A stretch of 64,000 nucleotides of DNA from Siphlonurus alternatus (lineage: Eukaryota > Arthropoda > Insecta > Ephemeroptera > Siphlonuridae): the NCBI GenBank assembly GCA_949825025.1, contig OX463785.1, forward strand, positions 21,887,971-21,951,970. The letters run 5' to 3'. Below the pieces are notes generated by a model. That model had not been told where the DNA came from. It was given only the letters and a program-made list of their open reading frames with translations, and did no database searches. Position numbers and translations under genes: made by a program. Below are positions 1-14,600 of this stretch, piece by piece; position 1 is the stretch's first letter, and each line of letters starts with the position of its first letter.

Positions 1-141
1 ATCAATTCAATATAAATTATCAAACAGGATCGTAAGCATACCTCATGGGCCAAGGATTTGCTGCGTCACTTATATAGCTAAATGCTAATAGACAGAATTA
101 TTATTTTTGTTATTAATTTGAGCAAAAAGTAAATAACCCAT

Positions 142-145
<4 letters not shown>

Positions 146-174
<29 letters not shown>
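146..174. repeat. poly(A) run
   Basis: About 29 consecutive A on the plus strand, without a recognisable retroposon body next to it. Confidence 0.9.
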
Positions 175-178
<4 letters not shown>

Positions 179-983
179 CTGGAACACTACATATAAAAAT
201 ATGTACTATTAATATTTTAGATTTTTATTTTTATAAAAAATAGATAATATGTAAAAATAAAATAAATATGAATTTCGTTATTAATTTTATAATTAATTTG
301 ATACTATAAAATTATTTACTAAAACGTGTATTTCTATATATTTTATTGTTTTTATACTTTTTGAGGCATAATCAAGATTTATTTGGAAATTTTATTAAAT
401 ATGATATTTAATACTAATTAAAAAATAGTGATTATAATTTACAAATACACCATTTTATTGAATTCTCCTGTGTATGCAATGACTAATTATCCTAAATACC
501 TGTATGTTTACATTTTCCATTAACCTCAACAAGATTTTTTTTTTAAATTTTTGCTACTCTTAAAAAAAAATAAATAAATAAAAAATAAAAAAATCATTAA
601 GAAAATTTGCATAGCTAATATGATTATATCATTCTATATATGATTCCATTGAAAAACCTTGTTATAATTTATCCTGCATGCATCTCACAATCAGTATAAA
701 TACTGTAAATTACTCATGACGTATAACGAAAAAGTCCTCAGTGTGAATGACTGTAGTCTAAGTACTGCACGTCCATGGCACTTTCATTGATCGAGTGAAT
801 GGGTGGACAAACCGATCGTCACATATAGCGTGAAAGTGGCCACCAAATGGAGCGTGTACCATGACGTCATCACCCATCGGCAATTACACTGTAAAAAAAA
901 ATCAGTACACTTATCGTAGAAAATATATAGTCTTATAAGTGAGTTATACAAATAATAATGCATGATCTACTGATTTCCATTTT

Positions 984-1317
984 CAATGGACAATATACAA
1001 GAAAAAAATTTATTGCAGAAATGAATAGAAGGTACCAAATTATGCTACTCTGAATTTTTTCAGATTTTTTCGAGACCCGGAACTATTTTTAAATAATTAT
1101 TGAAAGTCATGCGATTTCAGTTGGCACCCCTGCAGCCTTAATAAAAAGGATATAGACTGGACGCCTATTGACGCCTCCAGGGGGCGTGGCTGCACTTTCA
1201 ATAATTATTTAAAAATAGTTCTGGGTCTCAACAAAATCTGAAAAAATTCAGAGTAGCATAATTTGGTACCCTCTATTCATTTCTGCAATAAAAAATTTTC
1301 ATGTTTGTTGTCCATTG
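984..1317. mobile_element. family A palindromic MITE, copy 1
   Basis: Ends CAATGGACAA and TTGTCCATTG. The inner arms contain TTGCAGAAATGAATAGA and its complement, then CTGAATTTTTTCAGATTTTT. The centre holds GACGCCTCCAGGGGGCG. The two arms pair over most of the 334 bp. Non-coding, and no clear target duplication is seen. Confidence 0.85.
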
Positions 1318-2080
1318 TGGCTAAATAAATGTGTAACTACGTAATATGAGTCACTACTTTAAATTTTCAGGTATTAACTCGATCGCACTTGTTTGACTAG
1401 TTGATAACACTTAATTCAAAACCAATTATTGTATTCCATTACATTATCATCTACGTATAAGACAATTGTAATAAAATTGTTTTGCTTTCAACTAAAGTTA
1501 AATTTTAAATAATAATTAATGTTTTGTATTATTTATATTGACATTAAAAATTAATAATGTTAATAATTTAATAAATGATAAAGTATGAAGATAAAAAGTA
1601 AATTTTGTCATTTTTATTTTATTATTTTATTTTTTTCCTTTAGCAAAATAAATTAATACGTTAAATATGTTCATTATTATATCTCGGCGGAAAACCGTAA
1701 ATTTTATAGAATTGAGTATCCAATTTGCAAATACTTATAACGGAGCTAAATTATTATGTAAAGTTAAGCAGTAGAAACCTCCCAATGTAAATATTTCTGA
1801 AGCATATAAAGCTAAAATGTATAATAATGTTTATAATGCATAAATAAGAAATTTCTGAATGAATAAAACTCCCAATGCTGTTGGGTGGCAAACATGAAGA
1901 TTTAAATAATTTTGAAATGTAATTATATGATCTAGCTTAAGCTTATATCCCCCAAAGACGTTTAGTACGTCTATGTATGTACAGAATCATGAAAATGGAC
2001 TCAAACAGAAATAGTAACATTCTTGCTCTCACGAGGTGTAAATGGTATATAAAAATGATTAATATTTTGTGTATTTCTTA

Positions 2081-2413
2081 TAATGTACAACATACATGAA
2101 ATTTTTTATTGCAGAAATGAATAGAGGGTACCAAATTATGCTACTCTGAATTTTTTCAGATTTTTTTGAGACACGGAACTACCTTTAAATAATTATTGAA
2201 AGTCCTGTGATTTCAGTTGGCACCCCTGCAGCTTTAATAAAAAGGATAGAGACTGGACGCCTATTGACGCCTCCAGGGGGCGTGGCCGCACTTTTAATAT
2301 TTATTTAAAAATAGTTCTGGGTCTCAAAAAAATCTGAAAAAATTCAGAGTAGCATAATTTGGTACCTTCTATTCATTTCTGCAATAAAAAATTTTCATGT
2401 ATGTTGTCCATTG
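2081..2413. mobile_element. family A palindromic MITE, copy 2
   Basis: Near-identical in layout to the copy at 984-1317, with the same sub-terminal ATTGCAGAAATGAATAGAGG arms and GC-rich centre. The left end is slightly decayed (AATGTACAAC). Confidence 0.85.
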
Positions 2414-3199
2414 TTGTCATATCTGACACTTCTAAGAATTTTCTGTAAAACCAGAAACCAAAGTACCACTCTGGAATCCACGAACTTTACTCCTGCTTTG
2501 TTTATAGACGTTACCACTCAGTCTATGGAGGCGTGGTGAACCAAAATTATTTTATTTTGGGTGGTCTTCTTACCTTACCCCAAATTGCAAATCTGTATTT
2601 CTCTGTCTATTGAAGCTCTAGTAAGTGAGGTAGGAGTAATGTTCGTGATGTCCAGAGGTGCGCATATACACCTTGGAAGCCCTGATAGATTTTTGAAAAT
2701 ATGATCAATTTTAATTTTATTATAAGCTATGTTAACAATATGTGCTCTTCTTATCTCAAAATGTTTCTTCCATAAACAGCAAATTAGACGGGAGTAAAAG
2801 TTATACTCTCGTAATTAAGGTACTTCTTATCAATATCATCTTACGTATTTTTGAGTCTGATCTAATGTGATTCACATTGTCTTATGGAGGCGCCTGTAAA
2901 ATATATATTTTTTTTTCGGAATCTGCATTAGCATTTTTTATATCCTAATCTCATTGTTAGTTTAAAAAGAAAACAATTAGTATGTATTCGAATTACAAAT
3001 TAAACTTTTTCTCTATATATCTACTAATTTAATTAAAATGATGGTTAATTATAATTTTACTAGCAACAACAACGCTGAACGTTTAGAACTTTTTTCATGA
3101 TTACTTTTTCTTTTTTTTTTTTTTTTTGTCTCTAGCTTATTTAAAAAAAAACGTACAGCCTTAGGCCTTAGTAAAAGAGTAGACGTGATTTATGAAACA

Positions 3200-3292
3200 G
3201 TTATACAGGAAGTTATCCAGCTTTTCAGCTACCCACGGTTAGCGCCAGCCTATTTCAATGATGCTAACCGCGCTTAATCTGGATAACTTCAT
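3200..3292. repeat. short palindrome
   Basis: Arms GAAGTTATCCAG and CTGGATAACTTC, with inner GGTTAGCGC and GCTAACC. About 90 bp, probably another small foldback element. Confidence 0.6.
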
Positions 3293-4867
3293 TTGTGAAT
3301 CGCCATCAACTTTGCATGTCAATTGTCCCAATCTTTTTCGCCTTAACTGTACATTTAATACCGAACAAAGTTTTCTGTTAATTAATAAACTTCTACTTTT
3401 CATAAGTATAAAATAATTAAAATAAAAAAGAAAGGCGGAAAATAATCCAATTAGAAAACATTAACATACCTTTTTTATTATTTTTTTTTTATATAACATC
3501 AAGATGTAGCAGTTTTTGATTTGGCAGAACATGTTCAAAACATACACTGCTAAATTTTATTATTTTTATTATTTTGTCGTTTAAATAAGTAATATATATT
3601 TATATTATTTTGTATGTACAAAAACATTTATAAATGATTTCAACTCAATGATATTATTATTATTATTATCTACAGATTTTCAGTACATATTCTTTACTTT
3701 TTTATTTATAATTAGTACTGGTTTTATAGTCAATAGTGCATTTTACAACAACATAGAAGGATGTAACATACCCATATCAAATGGGGGTTAATATTACAAT
3801 AAAAACAAAACATAAAGCTGAAATATAAAAAAAAATAACACACAAGACAATAATTATTTTAATACAAAATAATGAAAATACGATTAAATAATACTTTTTG
3901 AAGTAATTTTTTTTACATTCTTTTTGGCTAAATTTTTTACTGTGTATAATTTAAGTATTCATTAATTTTAATGAAACTTGATCATAAAATTTGTAATCTT
4001 ATCATTATTTACTGAATTTCAAATCTGCAATACGTGTACGTGTAAATTTAACATACATTTTTCGGTAATTTTATCTTCAGTAATTTATTGAATTAGCAAT
4101 AACAATAGTATCAATACAGCAAATTAAATTTTGCATTAATTAATAACAAATGGTATGATGTTAAAAAAAATACAGTAAAAAATTTAACCATACAAGATTT
4201 ACAATTTTTTAATTACATATTACTTAAAAATAAAACCATAATTTTGTTTCTTCATAAGAAATGGATTGAAGCTACAGTATTATTTCTATTTGGCGAATAG
4301 TATACAAATTTTTATATATTTTCATTTTTGAAGAGAGAACACGTTTTTTTTTTTTTTTTTTCATTAAAGGTGATGATATATTATATTATTTTACACTTGA
4401 AAATATGGGATATAATTTTTAAACAAGAGACGTATAAAATTCTTAAATGACAAAATTTTATTCCCATATTTACTAATTTATTTTATACTGCTTATTTTTT
4501 TGTATGCACTATATTTTATTTTTATGTAGTGTGGGGTTTGTTTTAAAAATAAATAATCTTCCGATTAAATTTATTTACAGTACCAAGTTTTAGTTTTAAA
4601 TAAACTGCTTTAATAAATATAAATTTATCGTAAATTGATTAATGCAACAAATAAAATATACGAAATTAAATTTCAATCGCATGATGACATCATGCTGTCA
4701 TAATTAATAATAAATAATTGATGAAGAAAAATAAGAGCTGTTGATAAAAAATTATAATAATTTTTACTATAAAAAACTTGAAAGAATATAAAGTAAATTC
4801 CCAAATATTAAATGCCAATGAATATAGTTATAAAAATTAAAACTTGGACATGTTCTATGATATATTT

Positions 4868-5125
4868 GAACCGGAAGTAGTCGGAAGTACAATGTTTAAA
4901 TTTCACCAATAAAATTTTAAACTTTGCTCAACCGTGGTTTCCGTTTTTTCACAAAGACCAAATTAAAAAATACGCCCGGAAATAGAATAGTTTGCCGGAA
5001 CATTTTGAAGTGTATAATTGTAGAAACACCAAAAGTATTGCACTTCCGGTTACTCATGGGACAGTTTTTAAGGCCTTATATAGTTAACGCCCGGAAGAGA
5101 CTTCATTTAACTTATTTCCGGTTAG
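4868..5125. repeat. CCGGAAGT-rich degenerate element (family S-like)
   Basis: Repeated CCGGAAGT/ACTTCCGG motifs in both orientations over about 260 bp, as in the family S palindromes elsewhere in the window but more diverged. A 73-codon ORF on the plus strand is a by-product. Confidence 0.5.
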
Positions 5126-5904
5126 TTTTAGAGACTAAAGAATAAATAAAATCAAACAGAAAAGTAATAAATTTTGCAACGTAATCTAAGGCTTAAAAAA
5201 CTGTATATTCATTTTTCATTAAATTTTAGAAATATAGCAGAACTTTTGCATTTCCGTTTTTTACAAGGAAGAAAAATTATTTTTTTGGGGGGAAACTCGA
5301 ATAAGATCAATGGTTATTGTGTTGTTGTTTTTTTAATTATATAAGGATGTTTATCATATATTGTTTAACAGTTATCAATTGCTATTTTGTATATTGTTGA
5401 AAAGGAAAAGAAGCATCATTATAATTTTCATTGTAATATTTACAAGGGTTATTATTATTTTTAATATGAAGTATTTTTATTCTATTTTCATGCAACGATG
5501 AAGTTCTTTTTTTTTTTCTTTAATATTATCATATATAGTTTTTGAAACAAGAAAGAAAGGCACATGAATAATGTATGAAGTAGTGAAATAAATTATATTG
5601 TGTATTATTTATTTTGAAAGGGCATTAAAAAAAAAATATGATAGGAAGTTTAACCAATAATTGCAGGGTTATTGGTCCCAAAATATTAATGTATTGAAGT
5701 TTAAAAATGAATTCAATTAAGCCACAATTTTTATTATTATTATATAATATATTAAGCCTATATTTTGACTAATGTATATTTTGCGAGAAGCTTGAAAAAG
5801 TGTAATGTGGCTTTATATTATTTATAATATTTTAGTTTTTCCGTGAAAAACAATGAAAAATTAAAAGAAGGAATGGAATGTACAAGATTTTTAATATAAT
5901 ACAC

Positions 5905-6210
5905 GAAAAATGTTATATTTCAGAAATAAATAGAGGTTCCAAATTATGCTACAATATATTTTTTCGATCCAATTTTTTTGAGTCAGGAGACTATTTATAA
6001 AATTTATATTGATAGTACAACAACGCCCTCTTGAAGCGTTTAGGCCTTTTCCTTTTATTAAGGATCAAACGCCCCAGGGGGCTTCACCGCACTGCCAATA
6101 CTTAAAAAAAAAAAAAAAAAAAAAAAACAAGGACTCGGAAAAATCTGAACAAAAAATCAGGATAAATTTGGTACCCTCTATTCATTTCTGCAATAGCAAA
6201 TTTTCTTGAA
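5905..6210. mobile_element. family A MITE, degenerate copy
   Basis: Arms resembling CAGAAATAAATAGAGG and CCTCTATTCATTTCTGCA surround a decayed GC-rich centre and an internal poly(A) run. Confidence 0.7.
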
Positions 6211-8103
6211 AGTTTTTTATTCTTAATTATGACAAGTATATTAAGGACAATATTTAAAACTTTAATTTCTGAATTTACAATTTTTTGTCATGTTTTTTTA
6301 ATGAAAAAGCCTATAATAATTGATTTTAACATAATATTAATAATGCCCTTTCCAAATAAATAATTTATATTTACAATAATTAAGAAACTATAGGACGATT
6401 TTGCAAATAATTACATATTTTTTGTGCAGTTTAACAAGAATGAAAAGTATTATTTTTTTACAAAGAGGGAGGAGAAATACATTGTTTTATTTAATAAGGC
6501 AATTAACCAATGATAGTGTTTTTTGAATTATTTATAGTTTCAAATATGAGAACAGGATATTTGGTTTGCATGCATGAAAAAGAGATTTTCATTATTATTA
6601 TTATTATTTTTTCGTTTTAGCTAATTATTTTTTAATTTTATTAGCTATTTAAACACGCACATTTATTCATACGATTCACTTTGTTCCCAGCTTTGTCAGT
6701 CAAGTAAATATTATGACTAGATCAATTAATTATAATTACAATCATAATTAATTATAATTTAATTATAGTTTTTATTTTTGCCTCTTATGTTTGTTTACGT
6801 ATTGTGTATGTGAGGCATTTTTCTCTGTAATTTTTTGGGATATTATGTTATTATATTCAAAGAATTAAAATACTAATAGTTTTATTAAAAAAAGCAACAT
6901 TTTACTATTATAATTATGCTTATTAAAGTTATATTATCATGCTAATATTTTATATACTGTATAATAGAAGCTTTGACAAAAATATGTTTATAATTTCGAA
7001 ATTTTAATTCATTGAATATAGTTTTGTAATAATTTAAATAATAAACTATTTAAAAATATACTTTTCAAATTGTCTTTTCAAGAAATTAGTGTATTGGTCA
7101 ATGCTTTTGACTTGTACCTAATTAATAAATAATATCCCATATTGTTACCAAATACAATTGATTTTGAACAATGACTATTTTTAAATTTTCTTAATATTGT
7201 TTTGGGTGAATTAATATATTTAATTTTCATAGCATCTGAAAGATAAGAGGAGTGGAACATTTAATGGAATTTAATTTTTATTTTATATTATAATTTTGTT
7301 TACATTATTTCCAATTTTTTTTTTCATCATATATTTTAAATATTATACTTTTTATTTATGAATTAAATTTTTTTATTGATTAAAATATGATTTGTTTAAT
7401 ATTATACTGTGATATTGAGATGCAATTCATTTTAGTAGCAGGTTAATTTTTGTTTTCGTACAAAGATTTCAAATGAAAACATTATTAAAATACACCCAAT
7501 AACAAAAGTTTCTAGATTATTTCTTAAAATTGTACATAATATTATATATAGATGTATTACAAGTTTTTAGAAGGTTAAATTACTAATATTTCTAAAGGGG
7601 TTGTGAAAATTTTGTAATTGGGTGTTTAATTAATATTTTTGCTACCAAAATTGAATTATAACATGTTTTTTCAAATACAAAAAGCCTAATATATGGTTGT
7701 TACATTATATATTATTAAATTCTTTGTTCCATTTTTTTTTCTAATGATTATTTTTTTTGAAGATTATGAATAGAAAGATATTATAATATATTTTTGTTTT
7801 TATGCGGAAAGATTTTTTTTTTGTAGATACAGTGCATTATATTATATTGTATTATATATCATATAATTTTTAATAAGCTAATGATATTTTCACATTTTAC
7901 AATCATCGACTTAATTTTGTAACAAACATTCAAATAAAAAGAACAAACATTCCATTTTTTTATATATAATTTTTTTGTGCCATTTTTATCTTTTTAATAA
8001 TATTTTACGTCAAAAACAAGTTATCTTTTTTTCAATTAATTATTATATTATTATTATTTTTTGGCGTAGTATTTATTAAATCACTACCTAATATAGATCA
8101 CTA

Positions 8104-8125
8104 TTTATTTCACATTCTTTTTATT
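8104..8125 (-). promoter_or_regulatory. candidate polyadenylation signals
   Basis: Two AATAAA hexamers on the minus strand (plus strand 8104-8109 and 8120-8125) lie about 80-100 nt beyond the stop codon. AT-rich sequence throws up many such hexamers further left, so which is used cannot be decided here. Confidence 0.3.
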
Positions 8126-8203
8126 AAACATCTGATATGCTCTTCACGTATCAATTTTTCTTCTTCATTATTATTATCATATAATCATTTACAAATAATT
8201 AAA

Positions 8204-8686
8204 TTAATTACCTAAACCAAACTTTTTAAATATTAGTTCTTTTCCTTTAGAAATTAAATTATCTCCTTCTGCTCCTGCTACACCAGCTATTTCTGTAAAT
8301 TTTTGCATAAAATTTGGAGCATCTGGGAATTTAGGAGGAGCAGTATGTGTAGTAGGAGATTCTTTATTTGGTATTACAAAATCTGGAACAACTTGAGGAA
8401 TTCCTTTTAATGGTTTTGCTGAAGATGCAGTATTTGTTGTTATTGTGCTTTGTTGTTGTTGTTGTTGTTGTTGTTGAGTTTGTTGTTGTTGTTGTTGGTC
8501 TAATGTAGAGTTGTTGGCGTTCCTATTAACAGCGGCTGTATCTTGCCCCCACTCATCTTGACCTCTTCCAACTCCAGGGGGTTGATTGCCCCCCCATTGT
8601 CCCCCTCTACCACCTCTCCCTCGTTGAGCTCCCTGCCCCCCTCCTCTCCCCCGAATTCCCCCCGGAACCTGTTGATATGACCCCTC
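8204..8686 (-). CDS. Rbp: RIM-BP window exon 28: terminal exon, RGG/polyGln tail and stop
   Basis: Residues 1585-1744 and a TAA stop. An RGG-type region ([20 protein letters not shown]) is followed by polyGln runs interrupted by Thr, then a conserved-looking end: [29 protein letters not shown] and [14 protein letters not shown]. The acceptor TTTTTTGCAG precedes GAG, with phase 0. The 3' UTR continues to the left. Confidence 0.95.
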   Translation of the reverse strand, partial: EGSYQQVPGGIRGRGGGQGAQRGRGGRGGQWGGNQPPGVGRGQDEWGQDTAAVNRNANNSTLDQQQQQQTQQQQQQQQQSTITTNTASSAKPLKGIPQVVPDFVIPNKESPTTHTAPPKFPDAPNFMQKFTEIAGVAGAEGDNLISKGKELIFKKFGLGN

Positions 8687-11600
8687 CTGCAAAAAAAAAA
8701 AAATTAAAAAAACATTAATATTTATTTTTGTATTATTTTAATAAAAATTAATAGGGGTTATTATAGTAGCAGAAATATTTAAGAAGTGATTTTAGCAGCG
8801 TCAAGGGCATTGGGTGTAGCACCGGTAGTTGGCAACACTGACGTATCTTCACCATGTTAATTTTTGATCATTGCTCCTCGGAGTAATTTTTATGCTAGAG
8901 CCAAGCTGATTGCTGTAGTATCAAGATAATTAGTAGCCCAAGTGCACAATTTGGCTAAATAAAGCCTGATTTAAAGAAAAGTATTTTTTTATATTTTAGA
9001 AAAATGCATGTAAATTTAAAAAAATTACTAAAAAATACTTTTCTTTAAATCAGGCTTTATTTAGCCAAATTGTGCACTTGGGCTACTAATTATCTTGATA
9101 CTACAGCAATCAGCTTAGCTCTAGCATAAAAATTACACCGAGGAGCAATGATCAAAAATTAACATGGTGAAGATACGTCAGTGCTGCCAACTACCGGTGC
9201 TACACCCAATGCCCTTAAGAAGCGTTTTAAAAATAGAAAGTGATTTTCATAATAACTCTTCTTAAATCGCTCATTAACGCTTGCTGAATCGCTTACGTTT
9301 TTAATTATTTTTGGATTTAAATTAAAAATACTAAAGCTATGATTAATCTCTATGTTCATACTATATAAAACTATAATTATTTTACAGTTAATTTAATTAT
9401 TTTTTTATAAAAAAATTAATTTCTGCTATTATAAAATTTCTATGATAAATTCTTATTTTTTTAATAATGACCTTTAAAAAAACTACACTTTAAAAATAAG
9501 TCTAAAATCAAAAGTAAAAATACCTATGAAAATATAATGTTATATCAATTAAGTTGAATCTAAAATATTTTATTAAATCAGGCTCGTTATTTTGACAGGA
9601 ATTACTATATCAGGTCTTGGTGATATCTATATGGAAACGAGGTATCTATATAATTATTTACAGACATTTTTTAATGATTTACAGTACAATTACAAGTTAA
9701 TACATGTCATAGAAACGTTTTTTTTTTTCTGATATATACACACAATAATTTTATTATGATGATATATTTTTTATGAAAAATGTATGATAACTAAATACTG
9801 GTGAATATTTTTATATTAAATTAATATGCATGCATTTTAAATATTTGCGAAATATCATGCTTATAATATAATTTCAATTTTTGCCAATACCACCCTTTAA
9901 AAAAAAAAAAATCATTAATAATTGATTTGTTAATAATTAAACGACGCAAAAGTTATACGTAAAAAAATCGTATATAATAAATAATAATTCTTAATAATTA
10001 ATCGAGTGAAAAAAAAAACTGCATAAAATTTTTTAAGGTGCCAAATTTTACTAATTATATAAATATAATAAATTTATGCATTCGTGCGTTGAATTAATAA
10101 TAAAAATATGCAACATAATTTATTTAAATTGGATAGGGATATATAACATGATGATAAAAAAAAAATAATTTAATATATTAGGGGATAATAATTATAAAAT
10201 TGCTGTGATTAAAATTTCCATGTTTGTGTGTGTACGTGTTTTTATCATTCATTGATAGTAACCGAGATTGCTGGTTCGTCAATATTAACCAGTTTGAAAG
10301 TAGTAGCACATTATGTAATTACATTAATTTTTATTAATATTCTTCTATTACATATTGATTATAGTTTTTAATTATTATTATCATATAATTTATTATTATT
10401 ATTTAGCGATAACCTTCTTGAAATTTTTATTACACATTTGGATAGAGGACCTTGAATGCAGAGCATCAACCTCAAGTTTTTTATTGCAGAAATGGATAGA
10501 GGGTGCAAAGTTATGCTACCCTAATTTTTTTCAGATTTTTTACAGCCCTGAAAGTATTTTTAAAAAAATATTGAAATTCCTTTAGATGACGTCACGAGGC
10601 GCCTCTCCTTAAGAAAAAAATAGGAATTGCCACCACGTGACGTCACAAAAAGGACTTTCAATAATTTTTTGAAAATACTTCCAGGGCTGTAAAAAATTTG
10701 AAAAAAATTACGGTAGTATAACTTTGCACCCTCTATTCATTTCTGCAATAAAAAAATTGAGGTCGATAGTGTCGATACTTCATTGTGTATTTTTAATTAT
10801 TTTCAATTTTTTAACCCTCTAAAGGTGGATTCACATGGCAATTTTTACCATGGCAAGCGACGCGACTCAAATAATGCGCACTTGCTGTAACATCCATTGG
10901 CGGCCATATTGGGCGATTAAAAGAAAAAGAGCATCGTAATTAACGCGATTACCGGCGAATTCGCCGCCGCATAGAATTTCACAGCTTTTACGTCAAAATC
11001 GCGTCGCATCGCCGTTGTCGCCATCTGAATCCGCCTTAACACCCTTTAAATCATGCTGCAAAACGCTGTGACATTTAAATATTTAACACATATTAAGTAT
11101 ATGAAAAGACATGACTATGACGTCACAGCATCTTTCCCTTCGGTTTTCAAGGTGTTGTAGTGTTAAAAAAAATGAAAAAAATTGACAATACATTATCATT
11201 ATTGAATGTGCTTTATCCAAACGTAAAATAAAAATTTCAGGAATCGTGTATGCATAAAATTAAAATGTACACGTTAAATTATATAACTAATAGGTTAAAA
11301 AATGATTTTACGCAAATACCACCAGTAGATTTAAATTATTAATTACAAACAATAAATTCTCAGTATCATTTTGGAAACCTAAGAACTAAAGATATATTAT
11401 AGTCATAATATTAATCAGTAATCATATAATGTGCTATTTTTTTTTTTAAATATAATTTGAATCAAATGAGCCAACTGTAGAGAAGAAATTAATGAAGGGT
11501 GCATGCAAAAAATCATAGTAAGCCAAGACCATTGATAGACGACAACAAACAGGCGGGAAGCAGAGAGAGGAGACACAGCCAAGGGACAAGTCACACACCA

Positions 11601-14600
11601 ACCACCTCAAGATAATTAGTTCAGATTGAGTTTTAAAGAAGAGTCGTAGAATCATAGCATTCTAGAATTCCTTTTCCAGGGTGCTATGGTAGAAATAACA
11701 CTGCACGTCACATTTAACTAGGTTTTCGTCGTGTTTGTAACGCTCTCAGTCATTGGTAGAAAGTTTGTAACGAAGGATATCATTGGCCGACAAGAGCCGA
11801 AGTACTCCCGAGTGATTCCGACGAAAAAATAAATAAATCAGTCATTCTATATTGGTGGTCATTTTTACTCTTTCTTTTTTTTTTTTTTTTTTTTCGTGTA
11901 TGTCAATAAGTTTTCTTCATTAAAAACTGCATGTCTTTAAATTTGTCAATGATTGAGGACTTTACAAATACGACGAAAACCAATTTAGCACAAATTTTAC
12001 ACTTGCATTATTTACTGAAACTGCAGCTCAAATGCAGATGTGTTAAAGCCGGTATTACAAGATACAATTTTTCTGATTATTGTATAGGTTTTATTTTGTG
12101 GGAGTTAAGAAGAGCACCAATTCCAAGTAAGTTTAAGTTCACCACGTTTCTAAATAATGCATGTAAAATAGTCACACAAACACGTTTGTTTTCCTCAAAT
12201 CACCACACTTGATCATTTTAAAAGTTCAGATAATTAAAGATCAACGGCATTGCTTCAGATAATTTACCAATAATATCATATGTGACGCTTATAGTAGCAT
12301 ATACATCCCGAAGTTTTATGCTCCATACTAAAACCTTATGTTGATTGGAAATCTTAAACCTTATCTATAAATTGACGCGAGACTAGAGAAAAACTAGACG
12401 CTAAAGCAAAAAATATTTGACTGTTGTCATTAGAATTATTTTTCTATCTCTTAACATTTTTAAGTAAATTTTATCGCAAATAGAGTATCGTCCTCAATTT
12501 TTTTTATTGCAGAAATGGATAGAGGGTGCAAAGTTATGCTACCCTGATTTTTTTTCAGATTTTTTAGAGCCTGGGAACTATTTTTAAAAAATTATTGAAA
12601 GTTCTTTTTGTGACGTCACGAGACGCCGCTCCTTAAGAAAAAGATAGGACTTGCCGCCGCGTGACGTCACAAAAAGGACTTTCAATAATTTTTTAAAAAT
12701 ACTTCCCGGGCTCTAAAAAATCTGAAAAAAATCAGGGTGGAATAACTTTTCACCCTCTATCCATTTCTGCAATAAAAAAAAATTGAGGTCAATACTCCAT
12801 TATCACCTCAGAATGAGAGTGTGTTGTTAAACGTCATGAAGTTTTGTTCAAATTATTGAACCTTATGCTACCTGTAGAATGAGGTTTATGATTGAAAAAT
12901 CTATAACTCTAACGTAAGATATAATAATTTTCATCTTTTATTCATTTTTAACGTCTCTCTTCGTCTTTTTTTCTTCAATTTTGCACAATTTTTGAGGAAA
13001 AAAGTGATCAAATGAAGAGATTATGTATTCTTTCCTCTTATTAGGCAAGAAATATATTAATTTCACTCTCACTTTAAAGCAAGGAAGAAATGGTATATTT
13101 TCGAGATGGTTTAGAAGTGGTAAGGATGAGTTCAAGATGTAAAATTATAAGGATTTGTAAAATTTCTTCCTTTGTATTATACTTTAGATTCTGTATCTAA
13201 TTTTAGTAAATAATCTCTTTTTTTTTAAATCTTTGAGGTTTGGTTGGTATGAAACTTATCAACAATAACACAAATAACAATAAAAAAAAAGCTGAAGGAG
13301 GATAATATGTGCGTTTAAATGACAAAAGAAACGAACAAACTCGTGCTTGAAACTCACCTGTCGTTGTCTACCTAATTGAGGAGGAGGGTATTGTGGATTC
13401 ATCGAGGAATCTAGCAAAGAGATTTTACCACAATTAGAAAAAAAAAATAAGAATAATACTTTCCTAGCAAATATAAATCTCTCATTCTTTTTCCAATTTT
13501 CTTCATTTTTTTTTTTTTTTAAACAAAAAAAGAAAAATATTTTCATGCATACAACAATTAGAAGTACACCCAACACTCAACAGTATTATATTTTACAGTC
13601 TAACAAAAGAAATTTATTGGACCGGAATTTGCAGAAAGTGCAAGATTTCTGTGCCTCTCCAATTTTTTTCAGAGGTGAAAAATCTGGGAAAGTTAAGATT
13701 TCAAATACAGAATCAAATTTCTTTATTTATTCATGCCGAAAATGAAAAGTTTGTAGTCTTCCAATTTTATATCTGAGATTGAAATTTTGGATATAAGTCA
13801 ATATTATTATTAGAAACATCTTCGCAAAATTTCAAATTCCAAATAAAAATAAGAACAACTGGGAATTTCACTTTCGGCTTCTTATATGGCGGGAATACGA
13901 ACTTTCTTTCCGGAAATAATTCCGGTCATTTCCGGTCCAATTATTTTGTTTGTCAGACTGTTGCTATTATAATATTTCTCTTTTTTATTCAATTATTATC
14001 ATCTATTGAGTATATAATAGATTGAATAATGAATACATTAAATATAATGAAATAGAGAAATTATTAAATAACTTTTATTAAAAAATTATATGGAATTTTT
14101 AATTGAAATTTCTTTGTATGTCAACTTTTACCAAATCATATTATAATTCCTTTATACTGATTTGATTTTTTTAAATTACTTAATAACTGAACTTTAAATA
14201 TTGATTATGTTAACTTTAAATTAAAAAATGAAAGTTTTTTTTTAAAGTAGTGCTTTTATTCACTTCTTTACTAAAATAATAAAAATTAAACTATCATCTC
14301 GCCTTTAGGTTAGGCAATTTGTTAAGCAAAAAAAAAATAATAATAACCTTTCAAATTTTGTTTAATATCAGATTAGTACTTGCCAAATTGGAAACTTAAT
14401 ATTATTAATTAAGTGTATACCTATTGCAATTGTACACTAGATTCAAAAGAAAATATCCAATCCGTCTATACTTCAACATGGCTAGATCAGAAATTTATTT
14501 TTAATAGTGTACCTATTGAAAAATACAAATTTAATACAAAATAAGTTTCAATTAAAAAAAATATCCATATAATTTTATTAATTTTTTTAACCCACTATAC

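Larger units (their letters stand above)
1..8203. other. 3' flank / possible long 3' UTR, AT-rich
   Basis: No convincing coding sequence. It holds a poly(A) run (146-174), three family A palindromic elements, a short palindrome near 3200 and a CCGGAAGT-rich stretch near 4900-5120. Short ORFs here have no codon bias or family motifs. Part of the right side may be RIM-BP 3' UTR. Confidence 0.7.
8687..13357. other. Rbp: intron 27
   Basis: 4.7 kb, no additional exon seen. It contains a 417-bp TTAA-bounded hairpin near its 3' end, two family B elements, and nested family G/L/M palindromes. Confidence 0.75.

Noticed and set aside
4924..5145. 73-codon plus-strand ORF in the 3' flank
   Set aside because: Lies in the CCGGAAGT-rich repeat, with no recognisable domain or splice context.
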